Assembly (NCBI GenBank): GCA_945873015.1
Contig: CAMCBY010000061.1
Coordinates: forward strand, 1 to 12,432
Reading direction: 5' to 3'
Length of the DNA stretch: 12,432 bases
From: Klebsiella pneumoniae
GTDB lineage: Bacteria > Pseudomonadota > Gammaproteobacteria > Ga0077536
A program made the position numbers and the translations under genes. Below the pieces are notes generated by a model. It did not search any database and was not told the DNA's origin. It worked only from the letters and a program-made list of their open reading frames with translations. This document shows positions 1 to 7,018 of this stretch, in pieces (the first letter of the stretch is position 1; each line of letters starts with the position of its first letter).

Positions 1-775
1 CATCGGTCAACACCCGCACTGCCATCGCATAGGCGGCGAGTTTGGGCGCCGAACCAATAAACAGTGTGACCGGCGTCGGCGCGCCCTGATAGACGTCCGG
101 CACCCACATGTGAAACGGCACCACGCCGAGCTTGAAGGCAATGCCTATCAGCACGAACACCAGGCCAAAGGTGTAGAGGATGTGGGAATTGCCACCGGCG
201 ACCTGCGCCGAGAGGGCGCCCAAGTCGAGCGTGCCCGACACGCCATACAGCATCGACATGCCATACAGCAGCATGCCCGAGGCCAGCGCGCCCAGCACAA
301 AATATTTCATGGCCGCTTCAGAGGCCGGGAACGAGTCGCGGTCCATGGCCACCATCGCGTACATCGCCAGCGACAGCAGTTCGAGGCCGAGGTAGACAGT
401 CAGAAGATTGTGCGCCGAGATCAGCACCATCATGCCGAGCGTCGCGAACAGGCCCAGGATGTAGAACTCCTGCACCACGCGCCCACGCCGCTCGAAATAA
501 TCGCGCGCATAGAAAAACGACAGCAGCACGATGACCATCAGAAACGCTTTCAGCACCGCCGCCATGATGTCGACGCGATAGGTGCCGTTGAACGCCACGG
601 TGGTGCTCTGCGGGAACCACAACGCGAGTTCCGCCAGCACGATCATCACCGACATGGCAGCCGCCCAGAACGTGGCCGCGCGGTTTTCGGGCTTACGGAA
701 TACCTCAACCAGCAACACCAGGCAGGCCAAGCCCGCCATGGTTGCTTCGGGTAATACAGTCCAGAGCTCGTTCAT
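1..775 (-). CDS. nuoN: NADH-quinone oxidoreductase subunit N (3' end cut by window)
   Basis: This is one of the three antiporter-like, proton-pumping subunits of the complex I membrane arm. The frame is open from an ATG at 775-773 to the window edge, giving 258 residues and no stop; family members are near 480, so about half is missing. The start reads MNELWTVLPE and is preceded by GAGG (788-785) at 9 nt spacing, which overlaps the nuoM stop codon. Family residues are intact: Glu132 in LGLELLSL (TM5), Lys157 in AAMKYFVLG, Lys215 in AFKLGVVPFHMWVPD (TM7) and Lys245 in SAPKLAAYA. They match E. coli Glu133, Lys158, Lys217 and Lys247. Hydrophobic segments fill nearly the whole visible part. It is the last gene of the visible nuo operon, starting 11 nt after nuoM. 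Nothing suggests a frameshift; the truncation is only the window border. Confidence 0.97.
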   Translation of the reverse strand, partial: MNELWTVLPEATMAGLACLVLLVEVFRKPENRAATFWAAAMSVMIVLAELALWFPQSTTVAFNGTYRVDIMAAVLKAFLMVIVLLSFFYARDYFERRGRVVQEFYILGLFATLGMMVLISAHNLLTVYLGLELLSLAMYAMVAMDRDSFPASEAAMKYFVLGALASGMLLYGMSMLYGVSGTLDLGALSAQVAGGNSHILYTFGLVFVLIGIAFKLGVVPFHMWVPDVYQGAPTPVTLFIGSAPKLAAYAMAVRVLTD

Positions 776-786
776 CGCGGGCGGCC

Positions 787-2307
787 TCAGGGTAATTTCG
801 AGTGCGAGATCTGCGTAACGAGCTGATCCACACTGGCATTCATCATGTCGAACATCGGCGCCGGCCACAGACCGAACAACAGCACCACCACCGCCAGAAT
901 TGACAGGATCAGACGTTCACGGCCGTCGATATCTTCGAGTTCAGCGACATGGTCGTTGGCGACCTCGCCGAACATGACACGTTTGTACATCCACAACGTG
1001 TAAGCCGCGCCCAGGATCAAAGTCACCGAGGCCAGGAAGGCGTACCAGAAATTAGCCTTGAACGCGGTCAGAATGACCAGAAACTCACCGACAAACCCCG
1101 AGGTGCCGGGCAGACCTGCATTGGCCATCGAGAACAGCATCATGAACGCCGCAAACACCGGCATCTTGTTCACCACACCGCCGTAGTCGCCGATCTGGCG
1201 ACTGTGCATGCGGTCATAGAGCACACCGATACACAGGAACATCGCGCCGGAGATGAAACCATGGGAAATCATCTGCACCATCGCGCCGGAAATACCGGCC
1301 GCTGAGTGCTGCCAGTCACCGGTAGCCGCCGCCACCTGGAATACGATAAAGAAACCCAGGGTCACGAAACCCATGTGCGAAATCGACGAATAGGCCACCA
1401 GCTTCTTCATGTCCTGCTGCACGAGCGCGACAAAACCGATGTAGACCACCGCGATCAGCGACAGGGCGATCATGAGCCAGTCGAGCGACGCCGAGGCGTC
1501 GGGTGCAATGGGCATGCTGAAACGCAGGAAACCGTAACCACCCATCTTCAACATGATCGCCGCCAGCACTACCGAGCCGCCGGTAGGCGCCTCAACGTGA
1601 GCGTCGGGCAACCATGTATGCACTGGCCACATCGGAATCTTGACTGCAAAGGCGAGCAGGAAGGCGATGAAGATCCATTGCTGTTCGGCGAGCGTCAGGG
1701 GCACCTGGTGCAGCGCCGGCAAGGCGAAGCTGCCCGCTTTGCCATACAGGTACAACAGCGCGACCAGCATGAACACCGAGCCCATGAAGGTATACAGGAA
1801 GAACTTGATGGTCGCGTAGACACGGCGCGGTCCGCCCCAGATACCGATGATAAGGAACATCGGGATCAGCATCGCTTCCCAGAATATGTAGAACAGGATG
1901 GCGTCCTGGGCGGCAAATACACCGTTCATGAGGCCTTCCAGGATCAGGAAGTTGCCCATGTAGAGGCTTAAACGATCCTTGATCACCACCCAGCCGGCCA
2001 GCACTACCAGCACCGTGGTGAACGTGGTCAGCAGAATCAGCGGCAAGGCCAGACCGTCGATACCGAGCGCGTACTCGATGTTGAACGGTTTGATCCAGGG
2101 CAGCTTCTCGACGAACTGCATGCCGCCGTTGCTGTTGTCGAAGCGCTGCCAGAGCAGCAACGACACCACGAACGTCGCCAGCGCGAACAGCATCGAGTCG
2201 GTGCGCACCGGCGCGTCGGGCACGCGGCGCCCGGCAAAAATAACCCACAGCCCGCCGATGATCGGCAGCCAGATGGCAATACTCAGCAGCGGCAGATCAG
2301 CGCTCAT
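787..2307 (-). CDS. nuoM: NADH-quinone oxidoreductase subunit M
   Basis: NuoM is an antiporter-like membrane subunit of complex I that moves protons across the cytoplasmic membrane, coupled to quinone reduction. The 506 residues match the usual length of about 500 and contain about 14 hydrophobic helices. Key residues are Glu144 in FYIFWEAMLIPMF (TM5), Lys223 in FAVKIPMWPVHTWLPDAH (TM7), Lys254 in AIMLKMGGYG and Glu408 in SGFVGEFLVIL (TM12), which carries Glu where NuoL carries Lys. The ATG start gives MSADLPLLSIAIW. Only a weak ribosome-binding sequence (GTGAG, about 6 nt upstream) precedes it. The gene begins 43 nt after nuoL, and nuoN follows 11 nt after its TGA, so it is an internal gene of the operon. 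Confidence 0.98.
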   Translation of the reverse strand: MSADLPLLSIAIWLPIIGGLWVIFAGRRVPDAPVRTDSMLFALATFVVSLLLWQRFDNSNGGMQFVEKLPWIKPFNIEYALGIDGLALPLILLTTFTTVLVVLAGWVVIKDRLSLYMGNFLILEGLMNGVFAAQDAILFYIFWEAMLIPMFLIIGIWGGPRRVYATIKFFLYTFMGSVFMLVALLYLYGKAGSFALPALHQVPLTLAEQQWIFIAFLLAFAVKIPMWPVHTWLPDAHVEAPTGGSVVLAAIMLKMGGYGFLRFSMPIAPDASASLDWLMIALSLIAVVYIGFVALVQQDMKKLVAYSSISHMGFVTLGFFIVFQVAAATGDWQHSAAGISGAMVQMISHGFISGAMFLCIGVLYDRMHSRQIGDYGGVVNKMPVFAAFMMLFSMANAGLPGTSGFVGEFLVILTAFKANFWYAFLASVTLILGAAYTLWMYKRVMFGEVANDHVAELEDIDGRERLILSILAVVVLLFGLWPAPMFDMMNASVDQLVTQISHSKLP

Positions 2308-2350
2308 GCGGGCTCACACTTGGTTCGATGGACGCTCGTAGTGCATTCGG

Positions 2351-4312
2351 TCACGACAGTACTCCGTGCACGAACACGCCCAGCAGGACGAGCAGGCCAA
2401 TAATCATGGCGAAGGCATAGTGGTAAAGGAAACCGGATTGCACGTTACGCACGACACCGGCCCACCAGCCGACTGCGCGCGCAGAGCCGTTAACAAGCAG
2501 GCCATCGATCAGGCCTTCGTCACCGACTTTCCACAGTAAACGACCGAGACCGCGCGAGCCGCCAGCGAAGAACCACTCGTTGAAACGATCGAAGCCGTAT
2601 TTGTCGAGCAGGATTCGATGCACCAGCGACAGGCTGGAAGCAATCCTGGCCGGGATAGCCGGACTGTGCAGATACAAAAACCAGGCGCTCGCCACACCGG
2701 CCATCGCCAGCATGAAGGGCAGTTGCGTTACCCCGTGAGTTATAAAGGCCAGCACACCGTGGAACTCTTCCGCCATATGGCCAATCACGTCGTGCTCGTG
2801 GGCGACCACGATGCTGTTACCAAAATAGTTGCCGAACACCATCGTGCCGACACCGATGGCACCGATCACGACCGACGGCACCGCCAGCGCCATCAACGGA
2901 ATGGTCACCACAGCCGGCGACTCATGCAGGTGCTCGGCAGTGTGGTGGTCCATGCGCTCCTTGCCATGAAACACCAGGAACACCAGGCGGAAAGAATACA
3001 GTGCGGTGATGTAGACCCCGAGCAGCACCGCCCAGTAGGCGTATTGCGCGACCGGGTTGTGGGACAGCGCGACCGCTTCGATGATGGCATCCTTGGAGAA
3101 GAAGCCGGCGAAACCCGGGAAGCCGATCAAGGCCAGCGTGCCAATCAGGCTCGTCCAGTAGGTGATGGGCATGTGTTTCTTCAAGCCGCCCATGTGCCGC
3201 ATGTCCTGTTCGTGATGCATGCCGATGATGACCGAGCCGGCAGCGAGGAACAGCAGCGCCTTGAAAAAGGCGTGGGTGAAGAGGTGGAAAATTGCGGCGC
3301 TGTAAGCCGACGCGCCCAGCGCAACCGTCATGTAACCGAGCTGCGAGAGGGTCGAATAAGCCACCACCCGTTTGATGTCGTTCTGCACCAGACCCAGAAG
3401 GCCCATGAAAAACGCGGTGATGGCACCGATAGCCATCACTACCGACAGCGCGGTGGTCGACATCTCGAACAGCGGCGACATGCGCGAGACCATGAAGATG
3501 CCGGCCGTGACCATGGTCGCGGCATGGATGAGGGCCGAGATCGGGGTCGGGCCTTCCATCGAATCCGGCAACCACACATGCAGTGGCCACTGCGCGGACT
3601 TGCCCATCGCGCCGATGAACAGCAGCAAACAGGTGACCGTCATCAAGGACCACTCATGGCCCTCGAAGAGCGTGATAGTGGTGTCTTTCAAAGCCGGTAC
3701 GGCCTTGAACACTTCGGCGTAATCGAGCGTGCCGGTATACATGAGCACTGCCGCAATGCCGAGCAGGAAACCGAAATCGCCGACGCGGTTGACCAGGAAA
3801 GCCTTCAGGTTGGCGTAGATGGCGGTCGGGCGTGTGTACCAGAAGCCGATCAAGAGATAAGACACCAGACCGACCGCTTCCCAACCGAAGAACAACTGCA
3901 GGAAGTTGTTCGACATCACCAGCATCAGCATGCTGAAAGTGAACAGCGAGATATAAGAGAAGAAACGCTGGTAACCCGGGTCGTCGTGCATGTAGCCGAT
4001 GGTGTAGATGTGCACCATCCACGATACGAAGGTCACCGTCACCATCATGGTGGCGGTCAACTGGTCGACCAGAAAACCGACGTGGAAGTCGACGCCGGCG
4101 TTCGACATCCAGGTGTAGAGATTCTCGTTATAGGCCGGCTCACCACCGAGCACGATTTTCTTGAACACCAGCAACGACAGCGCGAACGACAGCGCCACCG
4201 AGCCGCTGGTCACCCAGTGCGCGCCGCTGCGGCCAATCTGACGCCCGAACAGGCCCGCCAGAATGGCACCGCCCAAGGGCAGAAGAACGATGGCGAGAAG
4301 CAGATTACCCAT
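2351..4312 (-). CDS. nuoL: NADH-quinone oxidoreductase subunit L
   Basis: NuoL is the distal antiporter-like proton pump of complex I. It carries the long lateral helix that runs along the membrane arm. The product is 653 residues. Seen in the sequence: Glu145 in FFGWEAVGLVSYLLIG (TM5), Lys238 in IGAMGKSAQWPLHVWLPD (TM7), Lys351 in THAFFKALLFL, and Lys407 in GFFSKDAIIE (TM12). These correspond to E. coli Glu144, Lys229, Lys342 and Lys399. The C-terminal 150 or so residues contain the amphipathic lateral-helix region and a final membrane anchor. I chose the ATG at 4312 (MGNLLLAIVLLPLGG), which has GGAAAG just upstream. An in-frame TTG at 4327 would add five residues before the conserved N terminus and seems unlikely. 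It lies 42 nt after nuoK. Confidence 0.97.
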   Translation of the reverse strand: MGNLLLAIVLLPLGGAILAGLFGRQIGRSGAHWVTSGSVALSFALSLLVFKKIVLGGEPAYNENLYTWMSNAGVDFHVGFLVDQLTATMMVTVTFVSWMVHIYTIGYMHDDPGYQRFFSYISLFTFSMLMLVMSNNFLQLFFGWEAVGLVSYLLIGFWYTRPTAIYANLKAFLVNRVGDFGFLLGIAAVLMYTGTLDYAEVFKAVPALKDTTITLFEGHEWSLMTVTCLLLFIGAMGKSAQWPLHVWLPDSMEGPTPISALIHAATMVTAGIFMVSRMSPLFEMSTTALSVVMAIGAITAFFMGLLGLVQNDIKRVVAYSTLSQLGYMTVALGASAYSAAIFHLFTHAFFKALLFLAAGSVIIGMHHEQDMRHMGGLKKHMPITYWTSLIGTLALIGFPGFAGFFSKDAIIEAVALSHNPVAQYAYWAVLLGVYITALYSFRLVFLVFHGKERMDHHTAEHLHESPAVVTIPLMALAVPSVVIGAIGVGTMVFGNYFGNSIVVAHEHDVIGHMAEEFHGVLAFITHGVTQLPFMLAMAGVASAWFLYLHSPAIPARIASSLSLVHRILLDKYGFDRFNEWFFAGGSRGLGRLLWKVGDEGLIDGLLVNGSARAVGWWAGVVRNVQSGFLYHYAFAMIIGLLVLLGVFVHGVLS

Positions 4313-4316
4313 GCGG

Positions 4317-4322
4317 CTTTCC
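4317..4322 (-). promoter_or_regulatory. Ribosome-binding site of nuoL
   Basis: GGAAAG sits 4 nt before the ATG at 4312. It supports that codon over the TTG at 4327, because this site would lie inside the coding sequence if the TTG were used. The spacing is on the short side, so the site is moderate evidence only. Confidence 0.5.
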
Positions 4323-4354
4323 AGCAATGCGTGACTTGGGGCGGGACACCGTCA

Positions 4355-4660
4355 TCAACCCTTCATCGTGCCGAGGTCTTCGACGTTGATCGAACTGCGG
4401 TTACGGAACAGCACCACCAGAATGGCGAGACCGATGGCCGCTTCTGAAGCGGCGACCGTCAGGATAAAAAATACGAACACCTGGCCGGCCACATCTCCGT
4501 TGAAATGGGAGAAGGCGATGAAGTTCATGTTGACCGCCAGCAGCATGAGTTCGATGCACATCAACAGCACAATGACGTTCTTGCGGTTGATGAAAATGCC
4601 GGCCACCGACAGACAGAACAGGATGGCGCCCAGGGTCAGGAAATGGGTGAGTGTCAGCAC
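4355..4660 (-). CDS. nuoK: NADH-quinone oxidoreductase subunit K
   Basis: NuoK is a small three-helix membrane subunit of complex I, homologous to MrpC and mitochondrial ND4L. It takes part in a proton path between NuoJ and NuoN. It is 101 residues, the standard length. The two conserved buried glutamates are Glu37 in LLMCIELMLLAVN and Glu73 in AASEAAIGLAI, and the conserved NRKNVIVLL loop and first-helix end is present at 25-33. The start codon is GTG (4660-4658), giving a peptide beginning MLTLTHFLTLGAILF that aligns with family N termini. A strong GAGGGG lies 8 nt upstream and overlaps the nuoJ stop, which suggests translational coupling. The stop is followed at once by a second in-frame TGA. 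Confidence 0.98.
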   Translation of the reverse strand: MLTLTHFLTLGAILFCLSVAGIFINRKNVIVLLMCIELMLLAVNMNFIAFSHFNGDVAGQVFVFFILTVAASEAAIGLAILVVLFRNRSSINVEDLGTMKG

Positions 4661-4668
4661 GATGTTGT

Positions 4669-4674
4669 CCCCTC
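4669..4674 (-). promoter_or_regulatory. Ribosome-binding site of nuoK, overlapping nuoJ stop
   Basis: GAGGGG lies 8 nt before the GTG start of nuoK. The TGA stop of nuoJ (4675-4673) shares two bases with it. This fixes the non-ATG start of nuoK and suggests that ribosomes finishing nuoJ re-initiate on nuoK. Confidence 0.75.
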
Positions 4675-5275
4675 AGCCCTGGCGCTCGGCATCGACCTTG
4701 ACCAGGCGCACACGGTCCTGACGGCGCACGGCAACCTGTTTCTCAGGTTTCGGTGCCTTGGTCTGGCGGGTGGTGCGCAGCGTCAGTGCGATGGCGGCAA
4801 TGATCGCGACCAGCAAAATCACCGCGGCGATTTCGAATGGCCAGATGTACTGCGTGTAAAGCGCAAGCCCGAGTTCACGGGTGTTGTTGTAGTCCGCGGC
4901 GTGGGTGACCGCTGCGGCAGACTTCTCAAGATCAAAATGCTCGCGCCCGATGACCATGCCGATGGCAACGAACATCAACACCGCAACAATGCCGGCGACC
5001 GGCAGATAGCGCGCAAAACCTTCACGCAACACGGTCAGATTGATGTCGAGCATCATGACCACAAACAGGAACAGCACCATCACCGCGCCGACATACACCA
5101 GCACCAGCGCAATGGCGAGGAACTCCGCTTCAAGCATCAGCCACAGGCCCGAACTGGCGAAGAACGACAGCACCAGGAACAACGCGGCGTGCACCGGATT
5201 GCGCACCGTGATGACCATGGTCGCGGCGAGCACCAGGACGGCCGCGAACGAATAAAAGACGACTTGTTCGAACAT
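4673..5275 (-). CDS. nuoJ: NADH-quinone oxidoreductase subunit J
   Basis: NuoJ is a five-helix membrane subunit of complex I (ND6 homologue). Its third helix contains the conserved pi-bulge region that links quinone chemistry to the proton channels. The product is 200 residues, against about 184 in E. coli. The family signature is seen as NPVHAALFLVLSF (26-38) and LVYVGAVMVLFLFVVMML (58-75), including the conserved Tyr. After the last helix there is a basic tail of about 33 residues (from about 167 to the end) rich in Lys/Arg, with RRQDRVRLVKV. The ATG at 5275 is the only plausible start: an in-frame TGA lies upstream and no other start intervenes. Unlike most of its neighbours, it has no recognisable Shine-Dalgarno sequence. 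It follows a 149-nt gap after nuoI, and its stop overlaps the nuoK ribosome-binding site. Confidence 0.97.
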   Translation of the reverse strand: MFEQVVFYSFAAVLVLAATMVITVRNPVHAALFLVLSFFASSGLWLMLEAEFLAIALVLVYVGAVMVLFLFVVMMLDINLTVLREGFARYLPVAGIVAVLMFVAIGMVIGREHFDLEKSAAAVTHAADYNNTRELGLALYTQYIWPFEIAAVILLVAIIAAIALTLRTTRQTKAPKPEKQVAVRRQDRVRLVKVDAERQG

Positions 5276-5329
5276 GAATCGTGGATAGACGGTGGTGAGG
5301 TTACGCGTGGTTGCAGGTCACGGCGCGGC

Positions 5330-5344
5330 CGATGTGTGACATCG
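5330..5344 (-). repeat. Perfect inverted repeat (6-bp stem, 3-nt loop) upstream of nuoJ
   Basis: On the minus strand CGATGT-CAC-ACATCG forms a perfect six-base-pair stem with a three-base loop. It immediately follows the last G of the candidate quadruplex. Beyond one G-G mismatch, two further G-C pairs could extend the stem. No run of T follows, so it does not look like a factor-independent terminator. It could be an RNA hairpin that protects or pauses the transcript, or chance. Confidence 0.45.
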
Positions 5345-5365
5345 CCCTACCCGTTCCCGTGGCCC
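5345..5365 (-). promoter_or_regulatory. Candidate G-quadruplex in nuoI-nuoJ mRNA
   Basis: Read in the direction of transcription, four GGG tracts (5365-5363, 5358-5356, 5352-5350, 5347-5345) are separated by loops of 4, 3 and 2 nt. This satisfies the canonical G3+N1-7 motif. Because it is on the sense strand it would be present in the nuo messenger RNA as well as in the non-template DNA strand. A further purine tract GGGAGGGGG lies 21 nt upstream. The motif is read directly; folding and any regulatory role are inference. Confidence 0.5.
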
Positions 5366-5424
5366 TGTGCCTCTTCGCTGCGTCGTCCCCCTCCCGTTAA
5401 GTTCGTTATGGTGTGGCGTGGGCG

Positions 5425-5913
5425 CTAGCGGTAGCGCGCTTCGGCGGCGCGATCGGCGGCTATCTGTGTTTCGAAGCGCTCGGCGTTCGCGAGCAGCTTT
5501 TCTTTGGTCATGAGCAGGTCACCACGCTTCTCGCCGTGGTATTCGAAATGACGGGTCTCGACGATGGAATCAACCGGGCACGATTCCTCGCAGAAACCGC
5601 AGAAAATACATTTCGTCAGATCGATTTCGTACTTGGTGGTGCGACGGGTGCCGTCGTCACGTTGCTCCGATTCGATGGTGATGGCGAGCGCCGGGCACAC
5701 CGCTTCACATAACTTGCAGGCGATGCAGCGCTCTTCGCCGTTCGGGTAACGACGCAGGGCATGCAGGCCACGGAAACGCGCCGACTGCGGGGTCTTTTCC
5801 TCGGGGTATTGAATGGTGATCTTACGTTCGAACAGGTAAGCACCAGTGAGCCTCAAACCCTTGAGCAATTCCCACAGGGTCAGGCTTTTGAAGTAATCGA
5901 CAACTGCACTCAT
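5425..5913 (-). CDS. nuoI: NADH-quinone oxidoreductase subunit I (two [4Fe-4S] ferredoxin-like)
   Basis: NuoI carries clusters N6a and N6b, which pass electrons from NuoG towards the N2 cluster of NuoB. The product is 162 residues, the typical length. Two CxxCxxCxxxCP motifs are complete: Cys63, 66, 69, 73 (CIACKLCEAVCP) and Cys102, 105, 108, 112 (CIFCGFCEESCP). The N terminus (residues 1-30, VVDYFKSLTLWELLKGL) is the amphipathic segment that lies against the membrane. I chose the ATG at 5913 because GAGG lies 8 nt upstream and the peptide then begins MSAVVDYFKS like its family. A TTG at 5940 would extend it by nine residues into nuoH. It starts 4 nt after the nuoH stop and is the last gene before the 149-nt gap. 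Confidence 0.98.
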   Translation of the reverse strand: MSAVVDYFKSLTLWELLKGLRLTGAYLFERKITIQYPEEKTPQSARFRGLHALRRYPNGEERCIACKLCEAVCPALAITIESEQRDDGTRRTTKYEIDLTKCIFCGFCEESCPVDSIVETRHFEYHGEKRGDLLMTKEKLLANAERFETQIAADRAAEARYR

Positions 5914-5917
5914 CGCT

Positions 5918-7018
5918 TCAGCCTCGCGCGCCAACCGCAAACCATGGCGGCATGTGCCAGACCACCATCGCCGCGACCACCACTATCCACACCATCGTAA
6001 TGGGCAGGAAGATTTTCCAGCCGAGACGCATGATCTGGTCGTAGCGATAGCGCGGGAAAGTGGCGCGGAACCACAAAAACAGGAACAGGAAGAACAGGGT
6101 CTTGGCCAGGAACCAGTGAATGCCGTCCATGAAGAACAGGCCGACGACCGGCACACCCGTCAACCACGGCAGTGGCGACAGCCACCCGCCCAGGAACAAC
6201 ACCGCCGCGAGGCCCGACACCAGAATCATGTTGGCGTATTCGGCGAGGAAGAACAGCGCGAAACCCATGCCGGCATATTCAACGTGGAAGCCGGCGACGA
6301 TTTCCGACTCGCCTTCCGAGACGTCAAACGGCGCACGGTTGGTTTCGGCTACACCCGAGATGAAATAGATCACGAACAACGGGAACAGCGGCACGAAAAA
6401 CCAACTGCCCGGCCCGAGCACACCGCGCTGGGCGTTGACGATGTCACCGAGATTCAGACTGCCGGCCGCGATCAGCACGCCAACCAGCGCAAAACCCATG
6501 GCGATTTCGTAAGACACTATCTGCGCCGCCGAGCGCATTGCGCCCAGGAACGCGTATTTGGAATTCGATGCCCAGCCCGCAACGATGATGCCGTACACCC
6601 CAAGCGAGGTCAGCGCGAGGATGTACAACAGGCCGGCATTGATGTTGGCCAGCACCATTTCCGAGCCAAAAGGCACCACCGCCCACGCCGCGAGGGCCGG
6701 CCCCAGCGCCAGAATCGGTGCGATGAGAAACAGGAAGCGGCTCGCGCCGCTCGGCACCACCATTTCTTTGGTGAGCAACTTCAGCGCGTCGGCGATGGGC
6801 TGCAGCAGGCCGAGAGGGCCGACCCGGTTGGGGCCATTACGCACCTGAATCCAGCCGATGATCTTGCGCTCGGCGAGTGTCAGGTAGGCGACGCTACCCA
6901 TCAGCGGCAGCACGATGGTGAGAATCTTGGCGACGGTCACCGCCACCAGGATCAATGGCACAGGGATGAAGCCGAACGAAGTCAGGAATTGTTCAAGCCA
7001 TGCGTAAGGATTGATCAT
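5918..7018 (-). CDS. nuoH: NADH-quinone oxidoreductase subunit H
   Basis: NuoH (ND1 homologue) is the eight-helix membrane subunit that forms the entrance of the quinone chamber and joins the peripheral arm to the membrane arm. At 366 residues it is longer than E. coli NuoH (325). Family signatures: LAERKIIGWIQVRNGPNRVG (48-67), QPIADALKLLTKE (73-85), and the acidic loop NRAPFDVSEGESEIVAGFH (227-245) followed by VEYAGMGFALFFLAEY (246-261), with its run of glutamates. The C-terminal FRATFPRYRYDQIM (317-330) is also typical. The ATG at 7018 overlaps the nuoG stop as ATGA, and GTGAGG (7031-7026) lies 7 nt upstream, indicating coupled translation. nuoI follows after 4 nt. Confidence 0.98.
   Translation of the reverse strand: MINPYAWLEQFLTSFGFIPVPLILVAVTVAKILTIVLPLMGSVAYLTLAERKIIGWIQVRNGPNRVGPLGLLQPIADALKLLTKEMVVPSGASRFLFLIAPILALGPALAAWAVVPFGSEMVLANINAGLLYILALTSLGVYGIIVAGWASNSKYAFLGAMRSAAQIVSYEIAMGFALVGVLIAAGSLNLGDIVNAQRGVLGPGSWFFVPLFPLFVIYFISGVAETNRAPFDVSEGESEIVAGFHVEYAGMGFALFFLAEYANMILVSGLAAVLFLGGWLSPLPWLTGVPVVGLFFMDGIHWFLAKTLFFLFLFLWFRATFPRYRYDQIMRLGWKIFLPITMVWIVVVAAMVVWHMPPWFAVGARG
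5922..5925 (-). promoter_or_regulatory. Ribosome-binding site of nuoI
   Basis: GAGG is located 8 nt before the ATG at 5913, inside the last codons of nuoH. It settles the nuoI start against the upstream in-frame TTG at 5940. Confidence 0.65.

Larger units (their letters stand above)
5276..5424 (-). other. Untranslated nuoI-nuoJ intergenic region
   Basis: This is by far the longest gap in the window; other junctions run from a 4-nt overlap to 43 nt. Read on the minus strand it is purine/G-rich in its first two thirds (GGGAGGGGG at 5395-5387, then four GGG tracts at 5365-5345). It then has a short perfect inverted repeat (5344-5330) and a C-rich stretch leading to the nuoJ ATG. I see no credible gene, promoter, T-run terminator or mobile-element end in it. 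A 13-codon ATG frame exists (5342-5301) but lacks support. Confidence 0.8.

Noticed and set aside
2618..4447. A 609-codon open frame on the plus strand opposite nuoL and the start of nuoK
   Set aside because: The product is His/Gln/Arg/Glu-rich and low in complexity, as expected from the complement of a hydrophobic GC-rich gene. It has no recognisable domain, and nuoL on the other strand is certain.
5301..5342. A 13-codon ATG frame (MSHIGRAVTCNHA) upstream of nuoJ as a leader peptide
   Set aside because: It has no proper ribosome-binding site, it starts inside the inverted repeat, and its short length is readily met by chance.
5330..5344. Factor-independent terminator between nuoI and nuoJ
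   Set aside because: The stem is short and no T-run follows on the transcribed strand; a full stop here would silence five essential subunits.
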